A stretch of DNA of 64,000 nucleotides from Bacteroidota bacterium (lineage in GTDB: Bacteria; Bacteroidota; Bacteroidia; Chitinophagales; Chitinophagaceae). The translations under genes were made by a program, and so were the position numbers. Below the pieces are notes generated by a model that did no database searches, was not told the DNA's origin, and was given only the letters and a program-made list of their open reading frames with translations. How positions within the stretch are numbered: position 1 is the first letter of the stretch; every line of letters starts with the position of its first letter. Below, piece by piece: positions 1-9,654 of the stretch. The DNA is taken from the NCBI GenBank assembly GCA_947452555.1, contig CANGDH010000001.1, positions 496,001 to 560,000 of the forward strand, given 5' to 3'.

Positions 1-972
1 TTTCCAGAAGTTCCAGACAATCATCCTGCAATGGGTCATATGGTAATGAATTTTAGTGCCAATATGCTTGGGCTTGATAATGCAGCGACACCATTTGCTT
101 TAAAAGCTATGGAGAGTTTACAAGGCTTAAATCCAGAAAAAGAAAAGGCTACAAATGCTCAAATCATGTTTTTAGTTTTACATACAAGTGGTTTAACTAT
201 CATCCCTTTAAGTATTATATCATATCGACTAGCTGCCGGATCCCACGACGCAGCAAGTATTTTTATCCCTTGTGTATTAGCTACCATTGGAACCACATTG
301 GCTTCGATTATAATGGTAGGCTTATATCAAAAAATCAAGTGGGATAGAGTTTTGATTAGTTGGCTTGCTGGATTATTTATATTTATGTGTATTGTTTTAG
401 TAGGAGTGAATAGTTTAAGTCCTCAACACAAAGAAATATTCTCAAAAGTTGCAGGATCGAGTATTTTATTGGCAATTGTAGTTACTATTATAATAGGAGG
501 AGCTTATAAAAAAGTGGCCGTTTTTGATGCATTTATAGAAGGAGCTAAAAACGGGTTTGATGTAATTATTAAAATCATACCTTACCTAGTAGCCATGTTG
601 GTAGCTATCCGAGTTTTTAGAGATAGTGGTGCAATGGACTATGTATTAAATGCGCTTACTTATCTCATTCAACTAACAGGAATTAATACTGATTTTGTTG
701 GTGCATTACCAGTTGCAATTATGCGTCCATTAAGTGGGAGTGGAGCTAGAGGTTTAATGCTGGATGTTTTTCAAACACATGGCCCAGATTCATTCTTAGG
801 GAAATTGGCTTCTATATTTCAAGGCTCTGCTGACACTACATTTTATATCATTGCATTATACTTCGGAAGTGTCGGAATTAAAAAAGTTCGTTATGCTGTT
901 TGGGCTGGTTTATTCGCTGATATTATTGGAGTAGTAATTGCTATTTTAATTGGTTATACTTTTTTTAAATAA
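1..972 (+). CDS. SpmA/SpmB-type nucleoside recognition (Gate) domain membrane protein, 5' truncated
   Basis: The reading frame is open to the left edge of the window, so the start codon is outside it; 323 residues are visible. The visible N-terminal part (HMVMNFSANMLGLDNAATP) looks like the end of an SpmA-type half. The rest is SpmB-like, with the conserved stretches IIPYLVAMLVAIRVFRDSGA, MRPLSGSGARG and QGSADTTFYIIALYFGSVG, and several hydrophobic membrane segments. Bacteroidota carry this protein as an SpmA-SpmB fusion although they do not sporulate, so the name spore maturation protein describes only the family. The Gate domain suggests transport of a small nucleoside-like molecule; the substrate is unknown. 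There is no clear terminator before the convergent EVE gene. Confidence 0.85.
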   Translation, partial: FPEVPDNHPAMGHMVMNFSANMLGLDNAATPFALKAMESLQGLNPEKEKATNAQIMFLVLHTSGLTIIPLSIISYRLAAGSHDAASIFIPCVLATIGTTLASIIMVGLYQKIKWDRVLISWLAGLFIFMCIVLVGVNSLSPQHKEIFSKVAGSSILLAIVVTIIIGGAYKKVAVFDAFIEGAKNGFDVIIKIIPYLVAMLVAIRVFRDSGAMDYVLNALTYLIQLTGINTDFVGALPVAIMRPLSGSGARGLMLDVFQTHGPDSFLGKLASIFQGSADTTFYIIALYFGSVGIKKVRYAVWAGLFADIIGVVIAILIGYTFFK

Positions 973-1007
973 TAACGTTAATTAAAAATATAGAATAGCA
1001 TTAATCT

Positions 1008-1418
1008 TTATAAGCCTTCGCTCATCTTCATAACTTCCTCCCATTCAGCATCTGTGACTGGCTGGACAGATAATCGTCCCAAACGTACTAAAGCCATATT
1101 TGATAAATTAGTATTCGCTTTTACATCACTTAATTTTACTGGATTTTTTAATTTCTTTAATGGAGCAAAATCAACAGCTAACCATGCAGTTTCCTCTGTG
1201 GTAGGGTCTTGATATGATTCTTTCACAACTTTAGCAATACCTACAATTTCCATCCCTTCATTACTATGATACCAAAAAGCAAGATCTCCTTTTTGCATAG
1301 ACCTTAAATTATTTCTTGCAGAATAATTTCTTACTCCATCCCAAAATGTCTTTTTATCCTTTATAAATTGATCCCATGAGTATTTAAATGGTTCAGACTT
1401 AATTAACCAATATGCCAT
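1008..1418 (-). CDS. EVE domain protein (thymocyte nuclear protein 1-like)
   Basis: This 136-residue protein is a single EVE domain, the PUA-like fold that recognises modified bases or RNA. It starts with the family signature YWLIKSEP, followed by FWDGVRNYSARNNLR, GDLAFWYHSNEG and, near the end, LVRLGRLSVQPVTDAEWEEV. The length is normal for bacterial stand-alone EVE proteins. The gene is monocistronic in appearance, 50 nt downstream of the lutA-like gene on the same strand. What it binds cannot be told from the sequence; links to modified-DNA reading are known for the family, but nothing nearby suggests a restriction system. Confidence 0.9.
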   Translation of the reverse strand: MAYWLIKSEPFKYSWDQFIKDKKTFWDGVRNYSARNNLRSMQKGDLAFWYHSNEGMEIVGIAKVVKESYQDPTTEETAWLAVDFAPLKKLKNPVKLSDVKANTNLSNMALVRLGRLSVQPVTDAEWEEVMKMSEGL

Positions 1419-1468
1419 ATTAATAAAATAAAAAATGAAATAAATAAAGTCAAAGAGAGTCGCAAATT

Positions 1469-2188
1469 TTAATAACCACTAGCTAAAACGTCTGCCAAAT
1501 GAATTACTTTAATTGCTTGTCCATTAAAATTGATTCGACCGTCTAAATGCATTAAACAACTCGTATCTGTGCTAACTATATATTCAGCTTGTGTAGCTAA
1601 TGCATTGTCTATTTTTTGATCTGCCATAGCAACACTTATCGTGTCATATTTAACTGCAAAACTTCCTCCAAATCCACAACAGATATCAGTATCTCTCATC
1701 TCCACTAATTCAAGTCCATTTACCAATGAAAGTAATGTTCTAGGTTCTTCTTTAATAATACATTCTCTTAGTCCTGCACAACTATCATGATAAGTTACTT
1801 TGCCTTCAAAGTGAGCGCCAATATCAGTTACTTTTAAAATTTTAACTAAGAACTCAGATAGCTCAAACATTTGGTTGGTCACTTTTTTTGCTGGACTTTG
1901 AAATGCATTATTCTCAAAAAGTTTACCATAATTATTTCTAACAAATCCAGTACAACTTGCACTAGGGCTTACTATATAATCAGCCCCATCAAAGTCTTGT
2001 ACAAATTTAGTACATACGTCTTTTGCTTCACCCCAAAATCCTGCATTAAACGCAGGTTGACCACAACAAGTTTGACTCGGATTGTATTTAACAGTACATC
2101 CTGCTTTCTCCAATACTTTGATAGTATTAAATGCAACTTGTGGATATAACTGATCCATAAAACAGGGGATGAATAATTGAACTGTCAT
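1469..2188 (-). CDS. lutA: LutA/YkgE-type (Fe-S)-binding oxidoreductase subunit
   Basis: This 239-residue protein has two cysteine-rich CCG domains: CCGQPAFNAG at residues 41-50 and CCGFGGSF at 170-177, plus DSC around residue 137. This is the layout of LutA, one of three subunits of the L-lactate utilisation complex (LutABC), and of the C-terminal half of glycolate oxidase GlcF-like subunits. LutB and LutC are not adjacent: the neighbours are an EVE gene and a TPR gene. The subunit would have to be supplied with partners encoded elsewhere. The family is certain; the lactate role is inferred from the family. Confidence 0.82.
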   Translation of the reverse strand: MTVQLFIPCFMDQLYPQVAFNTIKVLEKAGCTVKYNPSQTCCGQPAFNAGFWGEAKDVCTKFVQDFDGADYIVSPSASCTGFVRNNYGKLFENNAFQSPAKKVTNQMFELSEFLVKILKVTDIGAHFEGKVTYHDSCAGLRECIIKEEPRTLLSLVNGLELVEMRDTDICCGFGGSFAVKYDTISVAMADQKIDNALATQAEYIVSTDTSCLMHLDGRINFNGQAIKVIHLADVLASGY

Positions 2189-2210
2189 ACTTAAAAATTA
2201 GTAATAACTA

Positions 2211-2243
2211 AAAAAAAGAGCCTCTTTAGAAGAGACTCTTTAA
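2211..2243 (-). terminator. intrinsic terminator after the TPR gene
   Basis: Read on the minus strand, AAAGAGTCTCTT, a 3-nt loop and AAGAGGCTCTTT form a near-perfect hairpin (one mismatch) followed by a run of T. It lies just past the stop of the TPR gene. Confidence 0.8.
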
Positions 2244-2248
2244 AATAT

Positions 2249-2902
2249 TTATGGTTGAATCTTTAATCGATTGATATACTTGTCAGCCATAAATCCTTTT
2301 TCAGATTTAGGATATTTATTTTTGATAGTATTATACAATTCAATTGCTTCGTCATTCTTTCCATTCAATTCTAAGAAAGAAGCAGCACGGAACAAATATT
2401 CAGAGGAAATTGCTTCGTCTTCCGGAAAATATGCTCCTGCTTTCTTATAAAAAGAAACAGCTTCATCATTTTTCTTTAATTCAGAATAAGCATCTCCTAA
2501 AGTACCATAAGCAATTGCTTGAACTTGTTTAGCACTTGTTGTAAAATCTTTTAAATATTCAATTGATTTGTTAAAATCATTCAATCTGTAATAACTGATA
2601 CCTGCATAATATTTAGAAAGATTAGCAGCTTTAGTTCCACTGTATTCTTTCATTATATATAAAACACCTTTACTCGTGCCGTCACCATTTAACACATAGT
2701 TAGATGAATCGTTGGCAAAATATTTCTCTGCCATAAAAATAGCATCTGCGGCTTTAGCTTCTCGGGGTTTTTGATAAAGTTCAGCGTATCCAAAAAAACC
2801 TCCTATTAAAACAACAGCTAAAACTAAAGTATAGGTAAGGGCTTTTTGATTCTTTTTTACAAAGTCTAAAAATGGATGTTGGTCTTGATGTAAATCACTC
2901 AT
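2249..2902 (-). CDS. membrane-anchored tetratricopeptide repeat protein
   Basis: The protein has 217 residues. After a short polar N-terminus (about 1-22) there is one membrane segment (about residues 23-45, rich in L, V and G), then TPR-like helical pairs to the end: IAYGTLGDAYSELKKNDEAV, FRAASFLELNGKNDEAIELY and similar. The layout resembles YfgM-like or BamD-like periplasmic scaffold proteins, but no more specific role can be assigned. It lies 45 nt downstream of pdhA on the same strand, so the two may share a transcript that ends at the hairpin directly after this gene. Confidence 0.75.
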   Translation of the reverse strand: MSDLHQDQHPFLDFVKKNQKALTYTLVLAVVLIGGFFGYAELYQKPREAKAADAIFMAEKYFANDSSNYVLNGDGTSKGVLYIMKEYSGTKAANLSKYYAGISYYRLNDFNKSIEYLKDFTTSAKQVQAIAYGTLGDAYSELKKNDEAVSFYKKAGAYFPEDEAISSEYLFRAASFLELNGKNDEAIELYNTIKNKYPKSEKGFMADKYINRLKIQP

Positions 2903-2947
2903 ATTGATTGGTTATAATGTAATGTTCAGTTATAAATGTTTGTTGAA

Positions 2948-3943
2948 TTAGTCAACGATAAATGGATAGTTTTGATCAATGTATACATCTTTATATACTT
3001 CACTATCGTCAGGCCAAGGGCTATCTTCTGCAAATTTCACTGAACCTTCTACTATTGAATTGATTTTATCATCAATAACTAATAAGTCAGCTTCTGTTGC
3101 ATAATTATTTTCTAAAATCGTTTTTCTAACTTTAGTAATAGGGTCTTGGTCTTTGTATTCTTCCACCTCGTCCTTTGTTCTATATTTTTGTGGATCTGAT
3201 ACAGAGTGACCTCTATATCTGTAAGTTTTCATTTCTAATAAAGTTGGGCCATCACCATCTCTAGCACGTTTAGCAGCTCTCGCAACTGACTCGTGCACTA
3301 ATTCAGGTGTCATACCGTCAATTTTATCAGCTGGCATTTCATATGCATCAGCTAATTTATAAATATCAATAACATTACTAGTTCTTTCGATAGAAGTTCC
3401 CATAGCGTAATTATTATTTTCACAAATAAATACGATAGGTAATTTCCATAGCATTGCTAAGTTGAAAACCTCATGTAACATACCTTGTCTTGCAGCACCA
3501 TCACCAAAGAAACATAAAACTACATTTTTAGAGTCTCTGTATTTTTCAGCAAACGCTAAACCGGCACCAGTTCCAATTTGAGCACCTACAATACCATGAC
3601 CTCCAAAGAAGAAATGTTCTTTACTAAATAAGTGCATGCTTCCCCCTTTACCCTTTGAACAACCGGTTGCTTTACCATATAACTCAGCCATAGCTGAATT
3701 GGGTGTCATACCTTTTGCAAGTGCTAAACCGTGATCACGGTAGCCTGTAATAAATGGGTCTTCTTGATTTGTTGCAGTCATACAACCAGCAGCAATCGCT
3801 TCTTGACCATTATAAACGTGGAAAAATCCTCTGATTTTACCCGCCATTTTATACATTTCTTCTGATTTTGATTCAAATTGACGTATTAATTGCATCAATT
3901 CGTACCAATACAGGTATGTTTCTTTAGAAAATTTTTGCGCCAC
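2948..3943 (-). CDS. pdhA: pyruvate dehydrogenase E1 component, alpha subunit
   Basis: This is the thiamine diphosphate-dependent E1 alpha subunit (331 residues), which decarboxylates pyruvate and feeds the acetyl group to E2. The cofactor motif runs from GDGA at residues 147-150 to ENNNYAMGT at 175-183, and RYRGHSVSDP marks the loop that is phosphorylated in eukaryotic homologues. The start is GTG, supported by an AAGGA sequence just upstream; no ATG is available in frame nearby. A TAnnTTTG-type -7 element (TATATTTG, 3964-3971 on the minus strand) lies 20 nt before it. The beta subunit and E2 are not adjacent, as is common in Bacteroidota. Confidence 0.93.
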   Translation of the reverse strand: MAQKFSKETYLYWYELMQLIRQFESKSEEMYKMAGKIRGFFHVYNGQEAIAAGCMTATNQEDPFITGYRDHGLALAKGMTPNSAMAELYGKATGCSKGKGGSMHLFSKEHFFFGGHGIVGAQIGTGAGLAFAEKYRDSKNVVLCFFGDGAARQGMLHEVFNLAMLWKLPIVFICENNNYAMGTSIERTSNVIDIYKLADAYEMPADKIDGMTPELVHESVARAAKRARDGDGPTLLEMKTYRYRGHSVSDPQKYRTKDEVEEYKDQDPITKVRKTILENNYATEADLLVIDDKINSIVEGSVKFAEDSPWPDDSEVYKDVYIDQNYPFIVD

Positions 3944-3995
3944 AGTCCTTGTAATTTTGGAGGCAAATATACTGTTTTAGATGTAAAAACAGCGC

Positions 3996-5627
3996 TTATG
4001 CTTCGTTTAAAAATGGGTATTTAAAGTCAGTAGGAGGGTTGAAGGTCTCCTTGATCGTGCGTGCACTCAACCAACGGTATAAATTAAGCATACTTCCAGC
4101 CTTATCATTGGTGCCAGAACCCCTTGCTCCTCCAAATGGCTGCTGTCCAACCACTGCACCAGTTGGCTTGTCATTTATATAAAAATTTCCGGCAGCATGT
4201 CTTAACATATTGGTTGCCAATTCAATAGCTGCTCTGTCCTGAGATATAATAGAGCCAGTTAGTGCATATTTAGAAGTGCTATCTAAAATTTTTAATGTCT
4301 TCTCAAATTGTTTTGCAGGGTAAGTATAGATAGTTAGTACTGGTCCAAAAATTTCTTCGCACATTGTTAAATATTTCGGATCTGTTGTGGCTATTACAGT
4401 AGGTTCCACAAAATAGCCAATTTTTTTGCTTGAATTTCCTCCCACTAAAATTTTAGCTTTTTTATCTTTTTTAGCCTTTGCAATATATTTAGTGATATTG
4501 TCAAACGATTTTTCATCAATTACGGCATTAACAAAATTGCTAAAATCTTCCACATTACCCATCTTCATGGACTGTACCATTTTAACTAATCTGTCTTTTA
4601 CTGCTTGTGCAATATTACTCGGCAAATAGGCTCTTGAAGCTGCTGAACATTTTTGTCCTTGGTATTCAAATGCACCTCTTGCTAAAGCAGTTGCTACGGT
4701 ATCAACGTCCGCACTTTCGTGAACCATTACAAAATCTTTTCCTCCTGTTTCTCCAACAATTCTTGGGTATGATTTATATCGAGGAATGTTCTCACCAATT
4801 TGTTTCCACATGGTATTGAATACACCAGTAGAACCAGTAAAGTGGACTCCAGCAAAGTCAGGGTGTGTAAAGCAAGTTGCCCCTATAGTTGGTCCGTCTA
4901 CATATACTAAATTAATAACACCGTCTGGTAAACCTGCTTCTTTCAAAATACGCATAAATAGTTGAGCTGAATAAATTTGCGTGTTGGCTGGTTTCCAAAC
5001 TACAACGTTACCGCACATTGCGGCAGAAGCAGGTAAATTACCTCCAATTGCTGTAAAGTTAAATGGAGTTATAGCTAATACAAAACCTTCTAAACCACGC
5101 CATTCCATTCTATTATGTATACCTGGAGAAGACACCGGTTGTTGTTGATAAATATCACATAAAAAATGAACATTGAATCTTAAGAAATCAATTAGTTCAC
5201 ATGCTGCGTCAATCTCTGCTTGATATGCATTTTTACTTTGACCCAACATGGTAGCTGCGTTCATTTCAAAACGATATTTAGTAGCTAATAAATCTGCAGC
5301 CTTTAAAAAAATATGTGCTCTAGATTCCCATGGCATATCAGCCCACGCTGCTCTTGCCTTTAAACCAGCGTTAATAGCTTGTTCCACATGTTGTTTTGTT
5401 CCCATATGAAAGTGACCTAAAACATGTTTAATTTCATGTGGAGGGTGTATGGCTACTTTATTTCCTGTACGAACTGCTTTACCATTAATATACATTGGTA
5501 TATCTAATGTCTTTTTCTTAGCATTTGATAAAGCTATTTTTAAAGCTAATTTTTCAGGAGATCCTGGAGCATAAGCTAAAACAGGTTCATTCGCTGGAGA
5601 AGGGTAGTTGAAATATCCAATTTGCAT
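3996..5627 (-). CDS. pruA: L-glutamate gamma-semialdehyde (1-pyrroline-5-carboxylate) dehydrogenase
   Basis: The protein oxidises glutamate gamma-semialdehyde to glutamate with NAD+, the second step of proline breakdown. It is an aldehyde dehydrogenase of 543 residues, the length of the stand-alone P5C dehydrogenase group. The catalytic Cys is at about 327 (GQKCSAASRAY) and the general-base Glu at about 293 (VGETGGKDFV). NAD-binding and substrate segments ITPFNFTAIGGN and FTGSTGVF are intact. No proline dehydrogenase gene is next to it. It is divergent from the GlmU-like gene, with a 105-nt shared upstream region that contains a TATTTTTG element (5645-5652, minus strand). Confidence 0.95.
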   Translation of the reverse strand: MQIGYFNYPSPANEPVLAYAPGSPEKLALKIALSNAKKKTLDIPMYINGKAVRTGNKVAIHPPHEIKHVLGHFHMGTKQHVEQAINAGLKARAAWADMPWESRAHIFLKAADLLATKYRFEMNAATMLGQSKNAYQAEIDAACELIDFLRFNVHFLCDIYQQQPVSSPGIHNRMEWRGLEGFVLAITPFNFTAIGGNLPASAAMCGNVVVWKPANTQIYSAQLFMRILKEAGLPDGVINLVYVDGPTIGATCFTHPDFAGVHFTGSTGVFNTMWKQIGENIPRYKSYPRIVGETGGKDFVMVHESADVDTVATALARGAFEYQGQKCSAASRAYLPSNIAQAVKDRLVKMVQSMKMGNVEDFSNFVNAVIDEKSFDNITKYIAKAKKDKKAKILVGGNSSKKIGYFVEPTVIATTDPKYLTMCEEIFGPVLTIYTYPAKQFEKTLKILDSTSKYALTGSIISQDRAAIELATNMLRHAAGNFYINDKPTGAVVGQQPFGGARGSGTNDKAGSMLNLYRWLSARTIKETFNPPTDFKYPFLNEA

Positions 5628-5732
5628 AATATAAAATTAGATTACAAAAATAGGGATTTAATAAACATCTGTTAGGAATTCATGCTACTGAATGAATAGT
5701 TTCTTACTAAATTTGGTTAATAAATATTTTAC

Positions 5733-6896
5733 ATGCAATATATACTAGTCGACATTGTTGATAGAGCAAACTTTTATCCATTTAGTTTAACAAGATCTGT
5801 AGCGGAATGTAGAGCTGGAATTTTTACTTTTCAAGAAAGATGGGAGCAATATTTAGAAGCAGAAACAGGTATATATACCGTCCCTTATTTACAAACTTTA
5901 TATGAAAATAATGAGTACTTAAACACTTCAGACCCTTTATATTTTATAAATATTACTTGTATACCAACAGAAGATATTATTGCTCAAATAAAATCATTGA
6001 ATATTGGTGAAAAACTTATTAGTTCTTCTGGTAAATGGATTGCAACAAAAAGTGAAGAAAGGTCATTAACTAAAATATTGTTAGCTAATTACGCTCCAAA
6101 AACCATTGAAAATGTGACTTTCATAGATAATGCAGTTCACTTAATAAAATTGAATAGTGCATTTATTCAAAGAGATTTTAATTGGGTTAAAGCAAATAGG
6201 GTATCTCAAAAACTAGACGATTCAAATAGAGTAATTGAAATAAACCAAATTTTTATTGAAGAAGGTGCTACAATTTCATGCGCAAATTTAAATGCAAGTG
6301 AAGGTCCAATATACATTGGAAGAGATGCAGTTGTGATGGAAGGGGTTAGCATAAGAGGCCCATTTGCATTAGGACATAAAGGGGTAGTTAAGATGAATAC
6401 AAGTATCTATGGTGCAACCACAATTGGGCCCTTTTGTTTAGTAGGCGGGGAAATTAAAAATGCCATTATAATGGGCTATTCTAATAAAGGGCATGAAGGC
6501 TATTTGGGTGACAGTATTATTGGATATTGGTGCAATTTAGGAGCTGGAACCTGTAATAGTAATATTAAAAATACTGGTGGAAAAGTTCAATTATGGAATG
6601 AATCAGAACAAATATGGGACACTATAGGACAGAAAATGGGTATGTTAGTTGGTGATTATAGCAGATTTGCAATACAATCAAGAATAAATACGGGTTCCTA
6701 TATTGGGGTTAGTGCAAATGTATTTGGTATGGGTTTATTACCAAAAAACTTGCCAAATTTTACTTGGGGTGTATTGCCAGGCTATAGGATAGATAAGGCA
6801 ATTGATGATATTAATAACTGGATGATGTTAAAAGGGAAAGCTATAAATGAACATGAAAAGTTGGTATTAAAACACCTTTACCAAAATAGTAACTAG
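5733..6896 (+). CDS. GlmU-like putative sugar nucleotidyltransferase with left-handed beta-helix
   Basis: The protein has 387 residues. The C-terminal half is a hexapeptide-repeat beta-helix (IYIGRDAVVMEGVSIRGPF, TTIGPFCLVGGEI, LGAGTCNSNIKN) like that of the GlmU acetyltransferase domain. The N-terminal half (FYPFSLTRSVAECRAGIFT) is the Bacteroidota-specific version. It has no GxGTRM nucleotide-binding loop, so true uridylyltransferase activity is doubtful. Automatic annotation usually calls this family GlmU. It is the first of three + strand genes (then tpiA, lepA). A TAAATTTG -7 element is at 5708-5715, 17 nt before the ATG. Confidence 0.8.
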   Translation: MQYILVDIVDRANFYPFSLTRSVAECRAGIFTFQERWEQYLEAETGIYTVPYLQTLYENNEYLNTSDPLYFINITCIPTEDIIAQIKSLNIGEKLISSSGKWIATKSEERSLTKILLANYAPKTIENVTFIDNAVHLIKLNSAFIQRDFNWVKANRVSQKLDDSNRVIEINQIFIEEGATISCANLNASEGPIYIGRDAVVMEGVSIRGPFALGHKGVVKMNTSIYGATTIGPFCLVGGEIKNAIIMGYSNKGHEGYLGDSIIGYWCNLGAGTCNSNIKNTGGKVQLWNESEQIWDTIGQKMGMLVGDYSRFAIQSRINTGSYIGVSANVFGMGLLPKNLPNFTWGVLPGYRIDKAIDDINNWMMLKGKAINEHEKLVLKHLYQNSN

Positions 6897-6985
6897 TAAG
6901 CATATACTAAATAAGGGTTTAGGTTAAATTTTAAGTACCTTTGCAGCGCTAAAAACAGCTAGAAATTCCAATTAAAATTAATATT

Positions 6986-7747
6986 ATGAGAAAGCAAATT
7001 GCAGCGGCAAACTGGAAAATGAACCTAAGTCAAAATGAAGCAGCAACATTATTAAATGAATTGCTAAGTTTACCACATAGTTTACAAGCCCATCAGGAAG
7101 CCATTTTTGCAGTACCCGCAATTTATATTCCTTTAGCTACACAAAAACTTGCTGGTAAATCTAATATTTATGTAGCAGCTCAAAATTGTCACCAAAAAGA
7201 AAGCGGTGCTTATACAGGTGAAATATCTGCTCCTATGTTTGCAACTGTTGGTGTAAAACACATAGTTTTAGGACACTCAGAACGTCGTGAATATTTTGCA
7301 GAATCGGACGTTTTATTAGTTGAAAAAGTTAATGCTGTTTTAGCGATTGAAAGTACCCCAATTTTTTGTTGCGGTGAACCATTAGAAATTAGAGAAGCTG
7401 GTACACAAAATGAATTTGTAGCATCCCAATTGAAAAACGCTTTATTTCATTTATCCGCAGATCAAATTTCTAAAGTAGTTATTGCTTACGAACCAATCTG
7501 GGCAATTGGTACTGGTAAAACTGCAAGTAGTGATCAAGCACAAGAAATACATGCTTATATTAGATCCGTATTTGCTGAAAAATATGGCCAAAGCATTGCG
7601 GATCAAATTTCTATTTTATATGGAGGAAGCGTTAAGGCCGCAAATGCAAAAGAAATATTCTCACAACCCGATGTTGATGGAGGTTTAGTAGGAGGTGCTA
7701 GTTTAGTAGCTACTGAATTTGCAGCAATTATCAATGCACTTAAATAG
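6986..7747 (+). CDS. tpiA: triosephosphate isomerase
   Basis: This 253-residue TIM barrel interconverts dihydroxyacetone phosphate and glyceraldehyde 3-phosphate in glycolysis and gluconeogenesis. All catalytic residues are present: Lys11 (ANWKMN), His97 (GHSERRE) and Glu169 (AYEPIWAIGTGKTAS, with the mobile loop), and the phosphate-binding ILYGGSV and GGLVGGASL segments near the end. The length is normal. A TACCTTTG -7 promoter element lies at 6936-6943, 42 nt before the ATG. lepA follows after 24 nt on the same strand, so the two are probably co-transcribed. Confidence 0.97.
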   Translation: MRKQIAAANWKMNLSQNEAATLLNELLSLPHSLQAHQEAIFAVPAIYIPLATQKLAGKSNIYVAAQNCHQKESGAYTGEISAPMFATVGVKHIVLGHSERREYFAESDVLLVEKVNAVLAIESTPIFCCGEPLEIREAGTQNEFVASQLKNALFHLSADQISKVVIAYEPIWAIGTGKTASSDQAQEIHAYIRSVFAEKYGQSIADQISILYGGSVKAANAKEIFSQPDVDGGLVGGASLVATEFAAIINALK

Positions 7748-7771
7748 ATTTTAAAAGACTATTTTCACTAC

Positions 7772-9556
7772 ATGAAGAATATCAGAAATTTTTGTATCAT
7801 CGCCCACATTGATCACGGTAAAAGTACCTTGGCAGATCGTTTATTAGAACATACCAAGACCATTACTGAACGTGAAATGATGAATCAGGTATTAGATGAT
7901 ATGGATTTAGAGCGAGAGAAGGGAATTACTATAAAGAGTCATGCGATTCAAATTAATTATATTCATAAAGGAGAAACCTATACATTAAATTTAATTGACA
8001 CTCCTGGTCACGTTGACTTTAGTTATGAAGTGAGTCGAGCTTTAGCTGCTTGTGAAGGAGCATTGTTATTAGTAGATGCATCACAAGGTATTCAAGCACA
8101 AACAATTTCTAATTTATACTTGGCTTTAGATAATAATTTAGAGATCATCCCTGTAATTAATAAGATTGACATGGATGGGGCTAAAATTCCAGAAGTTACA
8201 GATCAAATTATTGACTTGATTGGTTGTAAACAAGAAGATATTTTATTAGCTAGTGGTAGATCTGGTATTGGTATTGAAGAAATATTACAAGGAATTATTG
8301 AAAGAATTCCAGCACCATCTGGCGATACAGAAGCCCCTTTACAAGCTTTGATTTTTGATAGTGTATTTAATAGCTTTAGAGGTATTATTGTTTATTATAG
8401 AATAATGAACGGGGTTTTAAAAAAGAATGATAAAATTAAATTTGTAGCATCTGGTAGAGAATATATTGCGGATGAAGTGGGTGTATTAAAATTAGCTATG
8501 ACACCAAAGGCAGAAGTACGTGCGGGTGACGTTGGATATATTATAACAGGAATTAAAGTAGCTAAAGAAGTAAAAGTAGGAGATACCATTACATTAGCGA
8601 ATAATCCTGGTCCAATGATTCATGGATTTGAGGAAGTTAAGCCAATGGTATTCTCTGGTATTTATCCAGTTAACACTGACGAATTTGAAGAGCTTCGTGA
8701 CTGTATGGATAAACTCCAATTAAACGATGCTTCATTGACATTTGAATTAGAAACATCTCAGGCTTTAGGTTTCGGTTTCCGTTGTGGATTCCTTGGTCTA
8801 TTACACATGGAAATTGTTCAGGAACGTTTGGAACGAGAGTTTAATCAAACTGTTATTACTACAGTACCCAACGTAAGTTTCATTGCTTATACAACAAGAG
8901 ACGAAAAGATAATTGTAAACAATCCAACTGAAATGCCTGATCCAGTAAAGATCAAGCGTATTGAAGAGCCTTTTATTAGAGCTCAAATTATTACAACGCC
9001 AGACTATATAGGGAACATTATTACTTTATGTTTAAGTAAAAGAGGGATGTTGATTAATCAAAGTTATTTGACTCCAACAAGAGTTGAATTGATTTTTGAA
9101 ATGCCATTAACTGAGATTGTCTTTGATTTCTATGATAAATTGAAAAGTCAAACTAGAGGTTATGCTTCTTTTGATTACACTCAAATTGGTTTTAGAGATG
9201 CTGATATTGTTAAGATGGATATTTTGTTGAATAATGAAAAAGTGGATGCTTTAAGTGCTTTAATACACAGAGGAAAGTCGGCTGAATTTGGACGTAAACT
9301 TTGCGAAAAATTAAAAGATTTATTAACTAAACAACAATTTCAAATTGCAATACAAGCAGCTATTGGTGCAAAAGTAATTGCTAGAGAAAATATCTCCGCA
9401 ATGCGAAAAGATGTAACAGCAAAATGTTATGGTGGAGACATTAGTCGTAAGCGTAAACTATTAGAGAAACAAAAAGAAGGTAAAAAGAGAATGCGTCTAA
9501 TAGGTAATGTTGAAATTCCTCAAGAAGCATTCCTGGCAGTACTTAAATTAGATTAA
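7772..9556 (+). CDS. lepA: elongation factor 4 (back-translocating GTPase LepA)
   Basis: This ribosome-associated GTPase of 594 residues is thought to help with stalled or mis-translocated ribosomes. The GTPase motifs are intact: [14 protein letters not shown] (G1), GITIKSH (G2), DTPGHVDF (G3) and NKIDM (G4). The LepA-specific C-terminal region follows ([34 protein letters not shown] segment, [11 protein letters not shown]). The length is that of the family (about 595-600). It sits 24 nt after tpiA and is followed by a strong terminator, which closes the 5.7-9.6 kb unit. Confidence 0.98.
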   Translation: MKNIRNFCIIAHIDHGKSTLADRLLEHTKTITEREMMNQVLDDMDLEREKGITIKSHAIQINYIHKGETYTLNLIDTPGHVDFSYEVSRALAACEGALLLVDASQGIQAQTISNLYLALDNNLEIIPVINKIDMDGAKIPEVTDQIIDLIGCKQEDILLASGRSGIGIEEILQGIIERIPAPSGDTEAPLQALIFDSVFNSFRGIIVYYRIMNGVLKKNDKIKFVASGREYIADEVGVLKLAMTPKAEVRAGDVGYIITGIKVAKEVKVGDTITLANNPGPMIHGFEEVKPMVFSGIYPVNTDEFEELRDCMDKLQLNDASLTFELETSQALGFGFRCGFLGLLHMEIVQERLEREFNQTVITTVPNVSFIAYTTRDEKIIVNNPTEMPDPVKIKRIEEPFIRAQIITTPDYIGNIITLCLSKRGMLINQSYLTPTRVELIFEMPLTEIVFDFYDKLKSQTRGYASFDYTQIGFRDADIVKMDILLNNEKVDALSALIHRGKSAEFGRKLCEKLKDLLTKQQFQIAIQAAIGAKVIARENISAMRKDVTAKCYGGDISRKRKLLEKQKEGKKRMRLIGNVEIPQEAFLAVLKLD

Positions 9557-9600
9557 ATTTTTAATGGTAATTGCCCTATTTTAATTACGATAATATTTTA

Positions 9601-9628
9601 ATAAGCCTATTTTGTAGGCTTATTTTTT
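9601..9628 (+). terminator. intrinsic terminator after lepA
   Basis: The 9-bp perfect stem ATAAGCCTA / TAGGCTTAT, with a 5-nt loop, is followed directly by a run of five T. Confidence 0.9.
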
Positions 9629-9654
9629 GTACAATAAACACGCTATTTATAAAT

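Noticed and set aside
1..972. Sporulation gene
   Set aside because: The SpmA/SpmB name comes from Bacillus; Bacteroidota have the fused family without sporulating, and no other sporulation gene is present.
1871..2149. 92-codon open frame on the + strand inside the lutA-like gene
   Set aside because: It is antisense to a well-conserved gene, has no ribosome-binding site or family features, and its composition is that of a reversed coding sequence. The same applies to the other long antisense frames, such as 39195-39464, 44268-44579 and 12363-12815.
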